DNA of 9,886 nt from Candidatus Nomurabacteria bacterium (lineage in GTDB: Bacteria; Patescibacteriota; Minisyncoccia; Phycocordibacterales; UBA9973): assembly GCA_021413625.1 (NCBI GenBank), contig JAIOPY010000005.1, positions 1-9,886 on the forward strand, given 5' to 3'. The notes beneath the pieces were generated by a model. The model was given only the letters and a program-made list of their open reading frames with translations, had not been told where the DNA came from and made no database searches. The translations under genes and the position numbers were made by a program. Positions 1 to 5,883 of this stretch are shown here, piece after piece; the first letter of the stretch is position 1, and each line of letters begins with the position of its first letter.

Positions 1-72
1 GTCATTTTTCTTTTTTTCTAATATCGCTATGCCTAGCCGTTCAAACCCTGGGTCTATGCCTAAAATTCTCAT
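1..72 (-). CDS. ruvC: Crossover junction endodeoxyribonuclease RuvC, N-terminal fragment
   Basis: Reading the minus strand from an ATG at 72-70 gives 24 codons up to the window edge, beginning MRILGIDPGFERLGIAIL. This is the first beta-hairpin of RuvC, the homodimeric endonuclease that cuts Holliday junctions. It includes the GIDPG motif, whose aspartate (residue 7) is one of the catalytic metal-binding acids of the RNase H-like fold. The rest of the gene lies outside the window. The start is supported by an extended -10 box (TG-T-TAAAAT, positions 87-79) ending 6 nt before the ATG and no Shine-Dalgarno site, which suggests a leaderless message. ruvB lies 475 bp upstream on the same strand, separated by the GC-rich mini-gene region, so the two are not a tight operon. 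The fragment is short, but the motif is highly characteristic. Confidence 0.88.
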   Translation of the reverse strand, partial: MRILGIDPGFERLGIAILEKKKND

Positions 73-78
73 GTTTAG

Positions 79-87
79 ATTTTAACA
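79..87 (-). promoter_or_regulatory. Extended -10 box of ruvC (leaderless start)
   Basis: The minus strand reads TGTTAAAAT, then 6 nt, then the ruvC ATG at 72. The TG one base upstream of the hexamer is the extended -10 signature. No convincing -35 is seen 17 bp further up. The same nonamer precedes the small membrane peptide gene at 7797. Confidence 0.6.
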
Positions 88-108
88 CTTTTGTGGTTTT
101 TAAATAGG

Positions 109-137
109 TTGCATTTTTATAGGGACTTTTATACTAT
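109..137 (+). promoter_or_regulatory. Putative promoter of the GC-rich mini-gene
   Basis: A -35-like TTGCAT (109-114) is followed after 17 bp by TACTAT (132-137), which overlaps TATACT (130-135) and TATAAA (135-140). Transcription would start near 144, giving a leader of about 60 nt before the ATG at 208. This is inferred from motif spacing only. Confidence 0.45.
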
Positions 138-183
138 AAATATGACACAGTCCTTTGAAGCCAGATTTCTTGGATACTGGGCT

Positions 184-206
184 GTTGTCACCTGTGAGGG
201 TACAAC
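184..206 (+). promoter_or_regulatory. Leader hairpin overlapping the Shine-Dalgarno site of the mini-gene
   Basis: GTTGT (184-188) pairs with ACAAC (202-206), and ACC (190-192) pairs with GGT (199-201), with C189 bulged and loop TGTGAG. The Shine-Dalgarno-like GAGGG (196-200) lies partly in the loop and partly in the stem, 7 nt before the ATG at 208. Folding would therefore limit ribosome access. The pairing is seen in the sequence; the regulatory role is inferred. Confidence 0.4.
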
Positions 207-207
207 C

Positions 208-357
208 ATGAAGCGGAACGGTTTCGGAATCGTGGCGAACAACAAGCCGAATTGCGGGCAGGCCAACATCGCGGGCAGCACCGAGGCGACGACGCGCAAG
301 AAGACCGCGAAGCCGGCGAACAACTGGGCGACGATGGGCCAGCCGCTCATCCGCTAG
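208..357 (+). CDS. GC-rich 49-aa hypothetical protein
   Basis: I do not recognise this protein. The frame runs from ATG at 208 to TAG at 355-357 and encodes a basic, Asn/Ala/Thr/Lys-rich peptide (begins MKRNGFGIVANNKPNCG, ends ATMGQPLIR) with no membrane segment or known domain. Two things argue that it is translated. GC content is 96 of 150 bases, but 47 of 50 third positions are G or C, a codon-phased bias that random GC-rich DNA would not show. A GAGGG Shine-Dalgarno site also sits 7 nt upstream of the ATG. The frame stays open upstream to ATG 142, but the codons from 142 to 207 have mixed third positions, so the bias begins exactly at 208. The heavy use of GCG, CCG, ACG and CGC is wholly unlike neighbouring genes, which prefer A/T-ending codons. 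This suggests recent transfer from a high-GC source or an assembly chimera. Longer antisense frames over the same DNA are probably shadows. Confidence 0.5.
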   Translation: MKRNGFGIVANNKPNCGQANIAGSTEATTRKKTAKPANNWATMGQPLIR

Positions 358-363
358 AAGTCG

Positions 364-411
364 CCGAAGACCCATCGGGGTCGGGCTCTGGGTGGGGTCT
401 TCGGACCCCCC
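364..411 (+). promoter_or_regulatory. GC-rich alternative hairpins with a UUCG tetraloop after the mini-gene
   Basis: Three stems compete. (a) CCGAAGACCC (364-373) pairs with GGGTCTTCGG (395-404), 10 bp. (b) GACCC (369-373) pairs with GGGTC (378-382) around an ATCG loop. (c) GGGGTC (394-399) pairs with GACCCC (404-409) around TTCG, a 6-bp stem closed by the hyperstable C(UUCG)G tetraloop. Stems b and c can coexist, and a excludes both. No U-tract follows, so this is not a standard Rho-independent terminator. It could protect the RNA 3' end or act as a structural switch. Confidence 0.45.
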
Positions 412-418
412 TATCCTC

Positions 419-483
419 AAAGTCTTATGACTTTACTGGTATTCTCCAGCATAAAAAAGAAATTTACTGATATTTATATCAGT
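419..483. repeat. Three consecutive small inverted repeats
   Basis: AAAGTC/GACTTT (419-424 with 429-434), CTGG/CCAG (436-439 with 446-449) and ACTGATAT/ATATCAGT (466-473 with 476-483, near-perfect palindrome) follow one another in 65 bp between the mini-gene and ruvB. They show no coding potential I can support. With the hairpins on either side, they make this gap almost entirely foldable. Confidence 0.5.
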
Positions 484-486
484 TAC

Positions 487-545
487 AGGGTCGCAAATTG
501 ACCCTTTACACTTGTAAAGACTTTTGCGGCCCTTTTACATTTCAT
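487..545 (+). terminator. Two-tier hairpin with T-rich tail (terminator-like, plus strand)
   Basis: An outer stem pairs AGGGTCGCAAA (487-497) with TTTGCGGCCCT (523-533). The only non-Watson-Crick pair is U491-G529, which is a wobble in plus-strand RNA but an A-C mismatch in minus-strand RNA. An inner stem pairs CTTTACA (504-510) with TGTAAAG (513-519). A competing stem AGGGTC/GACCCT (487-492 with 500-505) also exists. TTTACATTTCATTTTT follows on the plus strand. It probably ends the mini-gene transcript; it also sits just past the ruvB stop codon (548) on the other strand. Confidence 0.45.
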
Positions 546-547
546 TT

Positions 548-1461
548 TTAATTTTCTTTGTACGTAAACCCTAGATGTTCGTAAGCTTTTTTTGTAGCTA
601 CACGCCCACGTGCAGTTCTTTCTAATAGTCCTAATTGAATTAAATACGGTTCTATAACTTCTTCAACTGTTGCTTCTTCTTCCGAGGTTGCGGCACTCAT
701 TGTTTTTAATCCCACAGGTCCGCCATTAAATTTTTCAATCAATATTTCTAAAAATTTTCTGTCAGAAGAATTTAATAATTTGCAGTGCGGGGAGTAAAGC
801 GGCTACGTTTTGCAATTTCCATCAAAGCCTCTTGTTCCAATTCTATTTTCAATAATTTACTAGACCTTTCTACAATTTCCATAATTTCTTTATCGGAATA
901 AAATTCTAAACGAAAAACTCCACCAGAAAATCTGGAACGCAGGGGTGAAGAAATTAAAGCCACCCGAGTTGTTGCCGCGATTAAAGTAAAAGGTGGTAAG
1001 TCTAGCTGGATAGTTCTTGCAGAAGGACCTTTACCGATAATTATGTCTAACACTCCAGACTCCATGGCAGGGTAAAGTATTTCTTCAATCATTTTATTTA
1101 AACGATGGATTTCGTCTATAAAAAGGATGTCGCCAGAGGAAAGATTGGTAAGAATTGAAGCTAGGTCACCCACTTTTTCAATAGCTGGGCCAGAAGTCAC
1201 TTTCATTTGTCTGCCAGTTTCGCGGGCAATGAGGTGGGCAAGAGTAGTTTTACCCAAACCTGGGGGACCATAAAAAAGGATATGTTCGGGGATGTGTCCG
1301 CGCTCCTTGGCTGCCTTTAATAGTATTTTTACGTTGTCTTTTATATGTTTTTGGCCAATATAGTCTTCCCATTGCAGGGGGCGTAGGGCTTGGTCTAGGA
1401 AAGAATCCTCAGCTTTATCCGCTGTTTTTTCTTCTATTTCTTTGTTGTTTTTACTTGACAT
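548..1461 (-). pseudogene. ruvB: Holliday junction branch-migration ATPase RuvB, internally deleted and frameshifted
   Basis: RuvB is the hexameric AAA+ motor that, with RuvA, drives branch migration of Holliday junctions. The 5' part (ATG at 1461, 229 codons to the TAA just after 772) carries Walker A GPPGLGKT (65-72), Walker B DEIH (116-119), sensor I AATTR (162-166), the arginine-finger segment PLRSRF (173-178) and sensor II TPRTAN (223-228). It then stops at TANY. The 3' part resumes in another frame near 775 with [16 protein letters not shown], then [21 protein letters not shown] and RGRVAT, typical of the C-terminal winged-helix domain, ending at TAA 548. By comparison with E. coli RuvB, about 36 residues between TPRIAN and the DRKLL helix are missing, and the deletion length must be 1 modulo 3. 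This removes much of the small helical ATPase subdomain, so no intact RuvB is encoded as read. It is either real decay or an assembly error. The promoter may be the extended TATAAT at 1535-1530. Confidence 0.85.
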
Positions 1462-1470
1462 TATATTCGT

Positions 1471-1531
1471 AGTATGCTATACTGGTAGAGTAATAAGGTT
1501 ATCAACATGGTACCCACATAGGTATCAACAT
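1471..1531 (-). promoter_or_regulatory. Repeats in the ruvB leader (possible operator)
   Basis: TATCAACAT occurs twice in direct orientation, at 1500-1508 and 1523-1531, 23 bp apart or about two helical turns. The second copy touches the minus-strand -10 box and the expected start site. Nearer the ruvB ATG, AGTAT-GCT-ATACT (1471-1483) is a perfect inverted repeat. No LexA box of a known type is recognised. An operator role is inferred from position only. Confidence 0.3.
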
Positions 1532-1557
1532 TATAGCATTTACCCTTGTTTCTTTAA
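1530..1557 (-). promoter_or_regulatory. Promoter reading toward ruvB
   Basis: On the minus strand TG-C-TATAAT (1538-1530) is a perfect extended -10 box. TTAAAG (1557-1552), 16 bp upstream, is a weak -35. Transcription would start near 1523, leaving a leader of about 60 nt before ruvB. It is divergent from, and interleaved with, the small RNA promoter at 1539-1566. Confidence 0.55.
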
Positions 1558-1566
1558 TAGTATAAT
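1539..1566 (+). promoter_or_regulatory. Promoter of the putative small RNA
   Basis: TTTACC (1539-1544), a 16-bp spacer and a perfect TATAAT (1561-1566) predict a start near 1573. The palindrome TCTCAC-TT-GTGAGA (1570-1583) overlaps the start site and could be an operator or a 5' hairpin of the RNA. Confidence 0.55.
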
Positions 1567-1572
1567 AAGTCT

Positions 1573-1752
1573 CACTTGTGAGATTGAGTTTTTTAGGAAG
1601 AAGACACTAATCTCTAAGCAATCAGCCCTCGGTTATACAAGTTTGCATAGGACGTTCTGGCACTTTAATTAGTTCGCTGGGGCTATCCTTTAAGAGCTTG
1701 TTACTTTTTTGGTTCAGCTAGAAAAGGATTGTTTAGAGATTAGTGTTTTTTT
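1573..1752 (+). ncRNA. Putative structured small RNA with three-way junction and terminator
   Basis: No credible reading frame is present, but the stretch has every mark of a free-standing RNA gene. It has its own promoter (TATAAT at 1561-1566) and a very long closing stem P1, in which 1604-1623 pairs with 1727-1746 over 20 bp, followed by a T7 run (1746-1752). The AAGAAG before the stem can pair with the U-tract, as in intrinsic terminators. The one imperfect pair is G1618-U1732, a wobble in plus-strand RNA and a mismatch in minus-strand RNA, which points to plus-strand function. Inside P1, P2 pairs AGCCC (1624-1628) with GGGCT (1680-1684), with AAGT..GC/GC ACTT pairing further in. P3 pairs CCTTT (1687-1691) with AAAGG (1723-1727), with AGCT/AGCT inside, competing slightly with the end of P1. 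The predicted length is about 180 nt. That length and the long closing stem recall 6S RNA, but I see no decisive 6S signature. A small inverted-repeat element is the main alternative. It ends 4 bp from the convergent pilB stop. Confidence 0.55.
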
Positions 1753-1756
1753 GTTT

Positions 1757-3454
1757 CTATTCTTCTTTTAAATCCACCACACTTTGCACTTCATCATATG
1801 AGGTTATTCCATTTAACATTTTTACCAATCCATCTTGGCGCATGGAAAGTATGCCTTGAGTTTTAGCAATTTTTTTAATTTCTCTTTCACTTGGATTCTC
1901 TGGCATTATTTTTTCTATTTGTTCGTCGGTTTTAATAGCTTCAAAAATACCTATGCGTCCTTTAAAGCCAGTGTTGTTACATTTTTCACAACCAGCATGA
2001 GTAAAAAGTTTGAAAGGCGCGTCTGGGTTTATATTATGTTTTGCCAAATCTTTGCCTTCTTCTTTCATACCATCAATAATTGATTTTAAAATTTTAGTTT
2101 CATCTTCGGTTACTGGTTTTTCTTTCTTGCAGTCTGGACAAAGTTTACGCACTAAACGTTGAGCGATAGATAAAGACAAAGCCGATACCATTATTTTTGG
2201 ATTCACTCCAAGGTCGGTCAAACGGGGAATAGCTCCTGCAGCGTTGTTGGTGTGTAGAGTTGAGAACACCATGTGTCCAGTTAGTGAAGCTTGTACAGAT
2301 ATTTCTGCAGTTTCTCCGTCGCGTATTTCACCCACCATGATTACGTCTGGGTCTTGGCGCAGTATAGAGCGTAAGCCTTCTGCGAAACTATAATCTCTTT
2401 TTAAGTTTACTTGAGTTTGAGTCACTCCCGCTAGGCGGTATTCCACTGGGTCTTCAATGGTTATCATTTTTATATCTGGAGAATATATTTTTCGCAGGAA
2501 GGCGTATAACGTTGTGGTTTTACCAGAACCAGTTGGACCAGTAACTAAAATAAGTCCATTAGGTTTAGCGATTTCTGCTTCTATAATTCCAAGCAAGTAT
2601 GGCTCTACTCCCAATTCTTCAAATCCTATTTGGATAGATTTAGGGTCTAGAATTCTCATCACGATAGATTCACCATAAGAGCCTGGGATTAAAGAAGTAC
2701 GAATACTTAATTCTTCACCTTCTTCCATGATTGCAAAACGTCCATCTTGCGCGATTTTTGAAGTTAACTTCATTCCGGAAAGAAGTTTGATGCGGGAATT
2801 TAGCAGATGGTAAGTGTCTAAATTGAAAAACATTATATCTTGTAAGACTCCATCTAGACGCAGGCGCAATCTACTCCTATCTTTTTCTGGCTCTAGGTGA
2901 ATGTCGGAAGCTTTAATTGCAATTGCACCAGCTAAAATTATTTCAAGCAGTCTTGAAATTTTATGTGTCTGGCTTTTTTCCATTTCAGTGCTAACTAACT
3001 TTTCAATATCTTGTAAATTTTTTATATTTTTTGCAGTCTCTCTTAAAATTTCTGAAGAAATTTCTAAGCCACCAATTTGTGAATTTTCTGCCATGGAAAG
3101 CTCTTTATATCTATTCCAAATTTTTTCTAAACTTGCAGCGGATGCCATGTAAAAAACAGGGGCTAGGTTTTGACCTTCCATGTCTTTTTTTAGTTTTGTT
3201 AAAAGTTCTTCTGCGGGAGAACGCACAGCGATAAAAATATTTTTACCTGAAAGTTTAAAAGGACCCACTTTCATCTCCATTGCATCTTGGAGAGAGATTG
3301 AACGTAAGGCTTCATTGTCTATACCTAGGCGAGAAAGGTCAACATAAGGGAGACCATATTTTGTTTCTGCCAACATTGCCACTAGTTGCTCTTCTTCGGA
3401 TTTGTGTAAGTCATCTAATTGTTTATTCTGTTTTTCATCGTCAAAATCTGCCAT
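1757..3454 (-). CDS. pilB: PilB/GspE-family type IV pilus assembly ATPase
   Basis: This 565-aa protein is a cytoplasmic secretion ATPase that powers type IV pilus extension by hexameric ATP hydrolysis. An N-terminal region (about 1-120, the usual place of the N1 domain) precedes the core. IKASDIHLEPE (180-190) and RLRLDGVLQ (197-205) mark the start of the ATPase-associated region. Walker A GPTGSGKTT lies at 306-314, the Asp box ITIEDPVEYR at 331-340, Walker B DPDVIMVGEIRD at 368-379, and the His box GHMVFSTLHTNN at 393-404. Cysteines 439/442 and 489/492 form the CxxC...CxxC zinc-binding insert typical of PilB/GspE. Length and motifs are complete. No other pilus genes are in the window. The ATG at 3454 lies 9 nt after a TATAAT (3469-3464), so the mRNA is almost leaderless. 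It is divergent from polA. The stop is TAG, 4 bp from the end of the convergent small RNA. Confidence 0.93.
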   Translation of the reverse strand: MADFDDEKQNKQLDDLHKSEEEQLVAMLAETKYGLPYVDLSRLGIDNEALRSISLQDAMEMKVGPFKLSGKNIFIAVRSPAEELLTKLKKDMEGQNLAPVFYMASAASLEKIWNRYKELSMAENSQIGGLEISSEILRETAKNIKNLQDIEKLVSTEMEKSQTHKISRLLEIILAGAIAIKASDIHLEPEKDRSRLRLRLDGVLQDIMFFNLDTYHLLNSRIKLLSGMKLTSKIAQDGRFAIMEEGEELSIRTSLIPGSYGESIVMRILDPKSIQIGFEELGVEPYLLGIIEAEIAKPNGLILVTGPTGSGKTTTLYAFLRKIYSPDIKMITIEDPVEYRLAGVTQTQVNLKRDYSFAEGLRSILRQDPDVIMVGEIRDGETAEISVQASLTGHMVFSTLHTNNAAGAIPRLTDLGVNPKIMVSALSLSIAQRLVRKLCPDCKKEKPVTEDETKILKSIIDGMKEEGKDLAKHNINPDAPFKLFTHAGCEKCNNTGFKGRIGIFEAIKTDEQIEKIMPENPSEREIKKIAKTQGILSMRQDGLVKMLNGITSYDEVQSVVDLKEE

Positions 3455-3463
3455 AGCACATAA

Positions 3464-3485
3464 ATTATAGCTTAAATGGTATAAT
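3464..3485. promoter_or_regulatory. Back-to-back -10 boxes of pilB and polA
   Basis: The 38-bp gap between the two start codons holds TATAAT for pilB on the minus strand (3469-3464, 9 nt before its ATG) and TG-G-TATAAT for polA on the plus strand (TG at 3477-3478, hexamer 3480-3485, 7 nt before its ATG). The two boxes are 10 bp apart, so RNA polymerase could hardly occupy both at once. Neither gene has a Shine-Dalgarno site. Confidence 0.6.
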
Positions 3486-3492
3486 TTACATA

Positions 3493-5874
3493 ATGTCTAA
3501 GAACACTAAAACTCTAGTTTTGCTTGATGCCCACGCCATTATTCATAGGGCTTATCATGCTTTGCCGGAATTTTTATCCTCAGCAGGGGCTCCAACTGGA
3601 GCGCTTTACGGGCTATCTACCATGATTATGAAGATTATTGATGACCTAAAGCCTGATTATATTGTGGCTTGTTACGATTTGCCTGGTAAAACCTTTAGGC
3701 ATGAAGCTTATGAGGCATACAAGGGAACCAGAGTTAAAATTGACGATGCTTTAATTTCTCAACTAAATGATTCTAGAAAAATTTTTGAAGCTTTTGATAT
3801 ACCCATTTACGATTGTGCTGGCTTTGAGGCCGATGATGTTTTAGGCACAATTGTTTCTAAACTAAAAAAGGAAAATGGAATAAATATAATTATTGCTTCT
3901 GGTGATATGGACACCATGCAATTGGTGGATGATAAGCGCGTTCAGGTTTATACTCTTAAAAAAGGAATCAACGACACTATTTTATACGATGAAGATAAAG
4001 TGGTGGAAAGGTTTGGTTTTAAGCCTGAATTTTTACCAGATTATAAAGGTTTGCGAGGGGACACCTCAGACAATATTGTAGGCATAAAGGGTATTGGGGA
4101 GAAAACTGCTACAACTCTGATAACTAAGTTTGGCACTATTGAAGAAATTTATAAAAAAATTAAAAAAGATGGCACGCTATCCAAAGAGCTTGGTTTGAGT
4201 CCACGTATTATAGAGCTTATAAAAAATAACGAAAAAGAAGCTCTGTTTTCTAAAAATTTAGCTAAAATTCACCTAGATGCGCCAGTTAATTTTAAATTAC
4301 CTAGTAAAACTTTTTGGGAAAATGTTGACTTGCAGAAAATAGAAAAAGTTTTTATTTTATTTGAGTTTCGTTCCCTGTTTAATAGGCTTAAAACTTTTTT
4401 TGTTAAAAACGGTAATTCCCACCAAACTAGTTCGCTTGGTTTGTTTTCTTCTATTGATGATAAAAAGATAGACCCGATTCTTTTAGAAGAAACCTCGGTG
4501 GCTTTGTGGTTAATAAATTCCGACATTCCTACACCTAAATTAGAAGATATTTTTATTTTTGCGAAGACCGAAGACTTTTCTACTGCTCGGGATTTTATTT
4601 TTAAAAAGTTGAAAGAAGATAAGTTAGATAAAGTGTATGAAGAAATAGAAAAACCAATTATGCCTGTAGTAAAAGAAATGGAAAAGCATGGAATTTTAAT
4701 AGATAAAAATTATTTTGCTAAGCTATCTATTGAATACCATAAAGAACTAGATAAGCTTACTCAAAAAATATATAAAATGGCAGGAGTTGAGTTTAATATA
4801 AATTCTCCTAAACAGTTGGGCGAGGTGTTGTTTGAAAAAATGGGGATGAAAACAAAAAGCAAGAAAAAATTAAATGGCTCTTTTTCTACAAAAATTTCAG
4901 TTTTAGAAGAGTTAGAGGAAGGGAATCCAATTATTAAAGAAATAATTAACTACAGGGAATTGCAGAAATTACTTTCAACCTATATTGATGTCATACCTAA
5001 TATGGCAAAAAGTGATGGTAGGCTACATGCCAAGTTTATCCAAAATGGCACAACTACTGGACGTTTTTCTTCTTCTGACCCTAATTTACAAAACTTACCT
5101 ATAAAGTCCGAACTCGGTAGGCGTATCCGAGGAGGTTTTATAGCTGAAAAAGGCTATAAACTCGCAGCTTTTGACTATTCTCAAATAGAATTAAGAGTGG
5201 CGGCTGTGCTCTCAAAAGATAAAAAAATGACTGCAATTTTCAAAGAGAAAAAAGACATTCACACGGGGGTGGCCTCTTTTGTGTTTGGGGTGCCTATGGA
5301 AAAAGTAGATAGTGAAATGCGACGCCAAGCTAAAGTTATAAACTTCGGGATTATTTTCGGCATGGGTGTTTCAGCTTTACGTAAAAATTTAGATAGTACT
5401 CGCGAGGAAGCCCAAAAGTTTTACGATAATTATTTTAAGCAATTCTCTGGGGTTCGTGATTATTTAGAAGAAGTAAAAGTTTTAGCTACCAAAAATCTTT
5501 TTACGGAGACGATGTTTGGTCGGCGCAGATATTTTCCAAACATAAATTCTAAAATTCCATTTTTACAAGGAATGGCGCTACGTACCGCTACCAATGCGCC
5601 AATTCAAGGCACTGCAGCTGACATCATAAAGCTCGCAATTAGATATGCGAATGAAGATTTACAAAAAGCAGGACTTTTAAACAAAGCGCATTTAGTTCTG
5701 CAAATTCATGATGAGTTAGTTTATGAAATAGAAGACAGTGTGTTAGAACAAGCTAGTGAAATAATAAAAAATGCCATGGAGGGGGTATTAAATAGGTCAT
5801 ATTTACATTATAAAACCGATATCCCGATAGAGGTTCACTCTGGTTTTGCCTCTAACTTCGGGGAAGTGAAATAA
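3493..5874 (+). CDS. polA: DNA polymerase I (family A), lacking a 3'-5' proofreading domain
   Basis: This 793-aa protein fills gaps and removes RNA primers in replication and excision repair. The 5'-3' exonuclease domain (about 1-300) shows LLDAHAIIHRAY (10-21), FEADDVLG (111-118), SGDMD (136-140) and the helix-hairpin-helix GDTSDNIVGIKGIGEKTA (189-206). Residues about 300-385 are all that remains between the domains. They lack the DxE exonuclease motifs, and the protein is about 135 aa shorter than E. coli Pol I (928 aa), so proofreading is absent. The polymerase domain (about 386-793) has motif A DYSQIELR (561-568, catalytic Asp561), O-helix RRQAKVINFGIIFG (610-623) and motif C QIHDE (737-741, catalytic Asp740). 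Phe622 stands where E. coli has Tyr766. The start is set by an extended -10 box 7 nt upstream, probably leaderless. It is followed after 21 bp by the ICMT-like gene. Confidence 0.96.
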   Translation: MSKNTKTLVLLDAHAIIHRAYHALPEFLSSAGAPTGALYGLSTMIMKIIDDLKPDYIVACYDLPGKTFRHEAYEAYKGTRVKIDDALISQLNDSRKIFEAFDIPIYDCAGFEADDVLGTIVSKLKKENGINIIIASGDMDTMQLVDDKRVQVYTLKKGINDTILYDEDKVVERFGFKPEFLPDYKGLRGDTSDNIVGIKGIGEKTATTLITKFGTIEEIYKKIKKDGTLSKELGLSPRIIELIKNNEKEALFSKNLAKIHLDAPVNFKLPSKTFWENVDLQKIEKVFILFEFRSLFNRLKTFFVKNGNSHQTSSLGLFSSIDDKKIDPILLEETSVALWLINSDIPTPKLEDIFIFAKTEDFSTARDFIFKKLKEDKLDKVYEEIEKPIMPVVKEMEKHGILIDKNYFAKLSIEYHKELDKLTQKIYKMAGVEFNINSPKQLGEVLFEKMGMKTKSKKKLNGSFSTKISVLEELEEGNPIIKEIINYRELQKLLSTYIDVIPNMAKSDGRLHAKFIQNGTTTGRFSSSDPNLQNLPIKSELGRRIRGGFIAEKGYKLAAFDYSQIELRVAAVLSKDKKMTAIFKEKKDIHTGVASFVFGVPMEKVDSEMRRQAKVINFGIIFGMGVSALRKNLDSTREEAQKFYDNYFKQFSGVRDYLEEVKVLATKNLFTETMFGRRRYFPNINSKIPFLQGMALRTATNAPIQGTAADIIKLAIRYANEDLQKAGLLNKAHLVLQIHDELVYEIEDSVLEQASEIIKNAMEGVLNRSYLHYKTDIPIEVHSGFASNFGEVK

Positions 5875-5883
5875 CTTATTTCG

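Noticed and set aside
180..412. Possibility that the GC-rich island is tmRNA, RNase P RNA or SRP RNA
   Set aside because: I saw no tRNA-like ends or tag-peptide signature for tmRNA, no SRP GGAA-loop helix 8, and it is too short for RNase P RNA. The codon-phased bias favours a coding sequence.
100..470. Long antisense and alternative-frame ORFs across the GC-rich island (106 aa minus at 100-420; 72 aa plus at 252-470)
   Set aside because: GC-rich DNA has few stops in any frame. The third-position GC bias is phased to the 208-357 frame, and these frames run into AT-rich flanks without any start signal.
772..782. Programmed frameshift to rejoin the two ruvB frames
   Set aside because: A frameshift alone would not restore the roughly 36 missing residues, and no classical slippery heptamer with a stimulatory structure is evident at the break.
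1442..1672. 76-aa plus-strand ORF over the ruvB/pilB gap
   Set aside because: It starts at a TTG inside ruvB, has no promoter or ribosome site in phase, and crosses promoters and the structured RNA. The composition looks random.
1604..1746. Reading the 20-bp inverted repeats as ends of a transposon-derived MITE
   Set aside because: No target-site duplication is visible, no second copy exists in the window, and the promoter plus T-tract and strand-specific wobble fit an RNA gene better. It is not fully excluded without a genome search.
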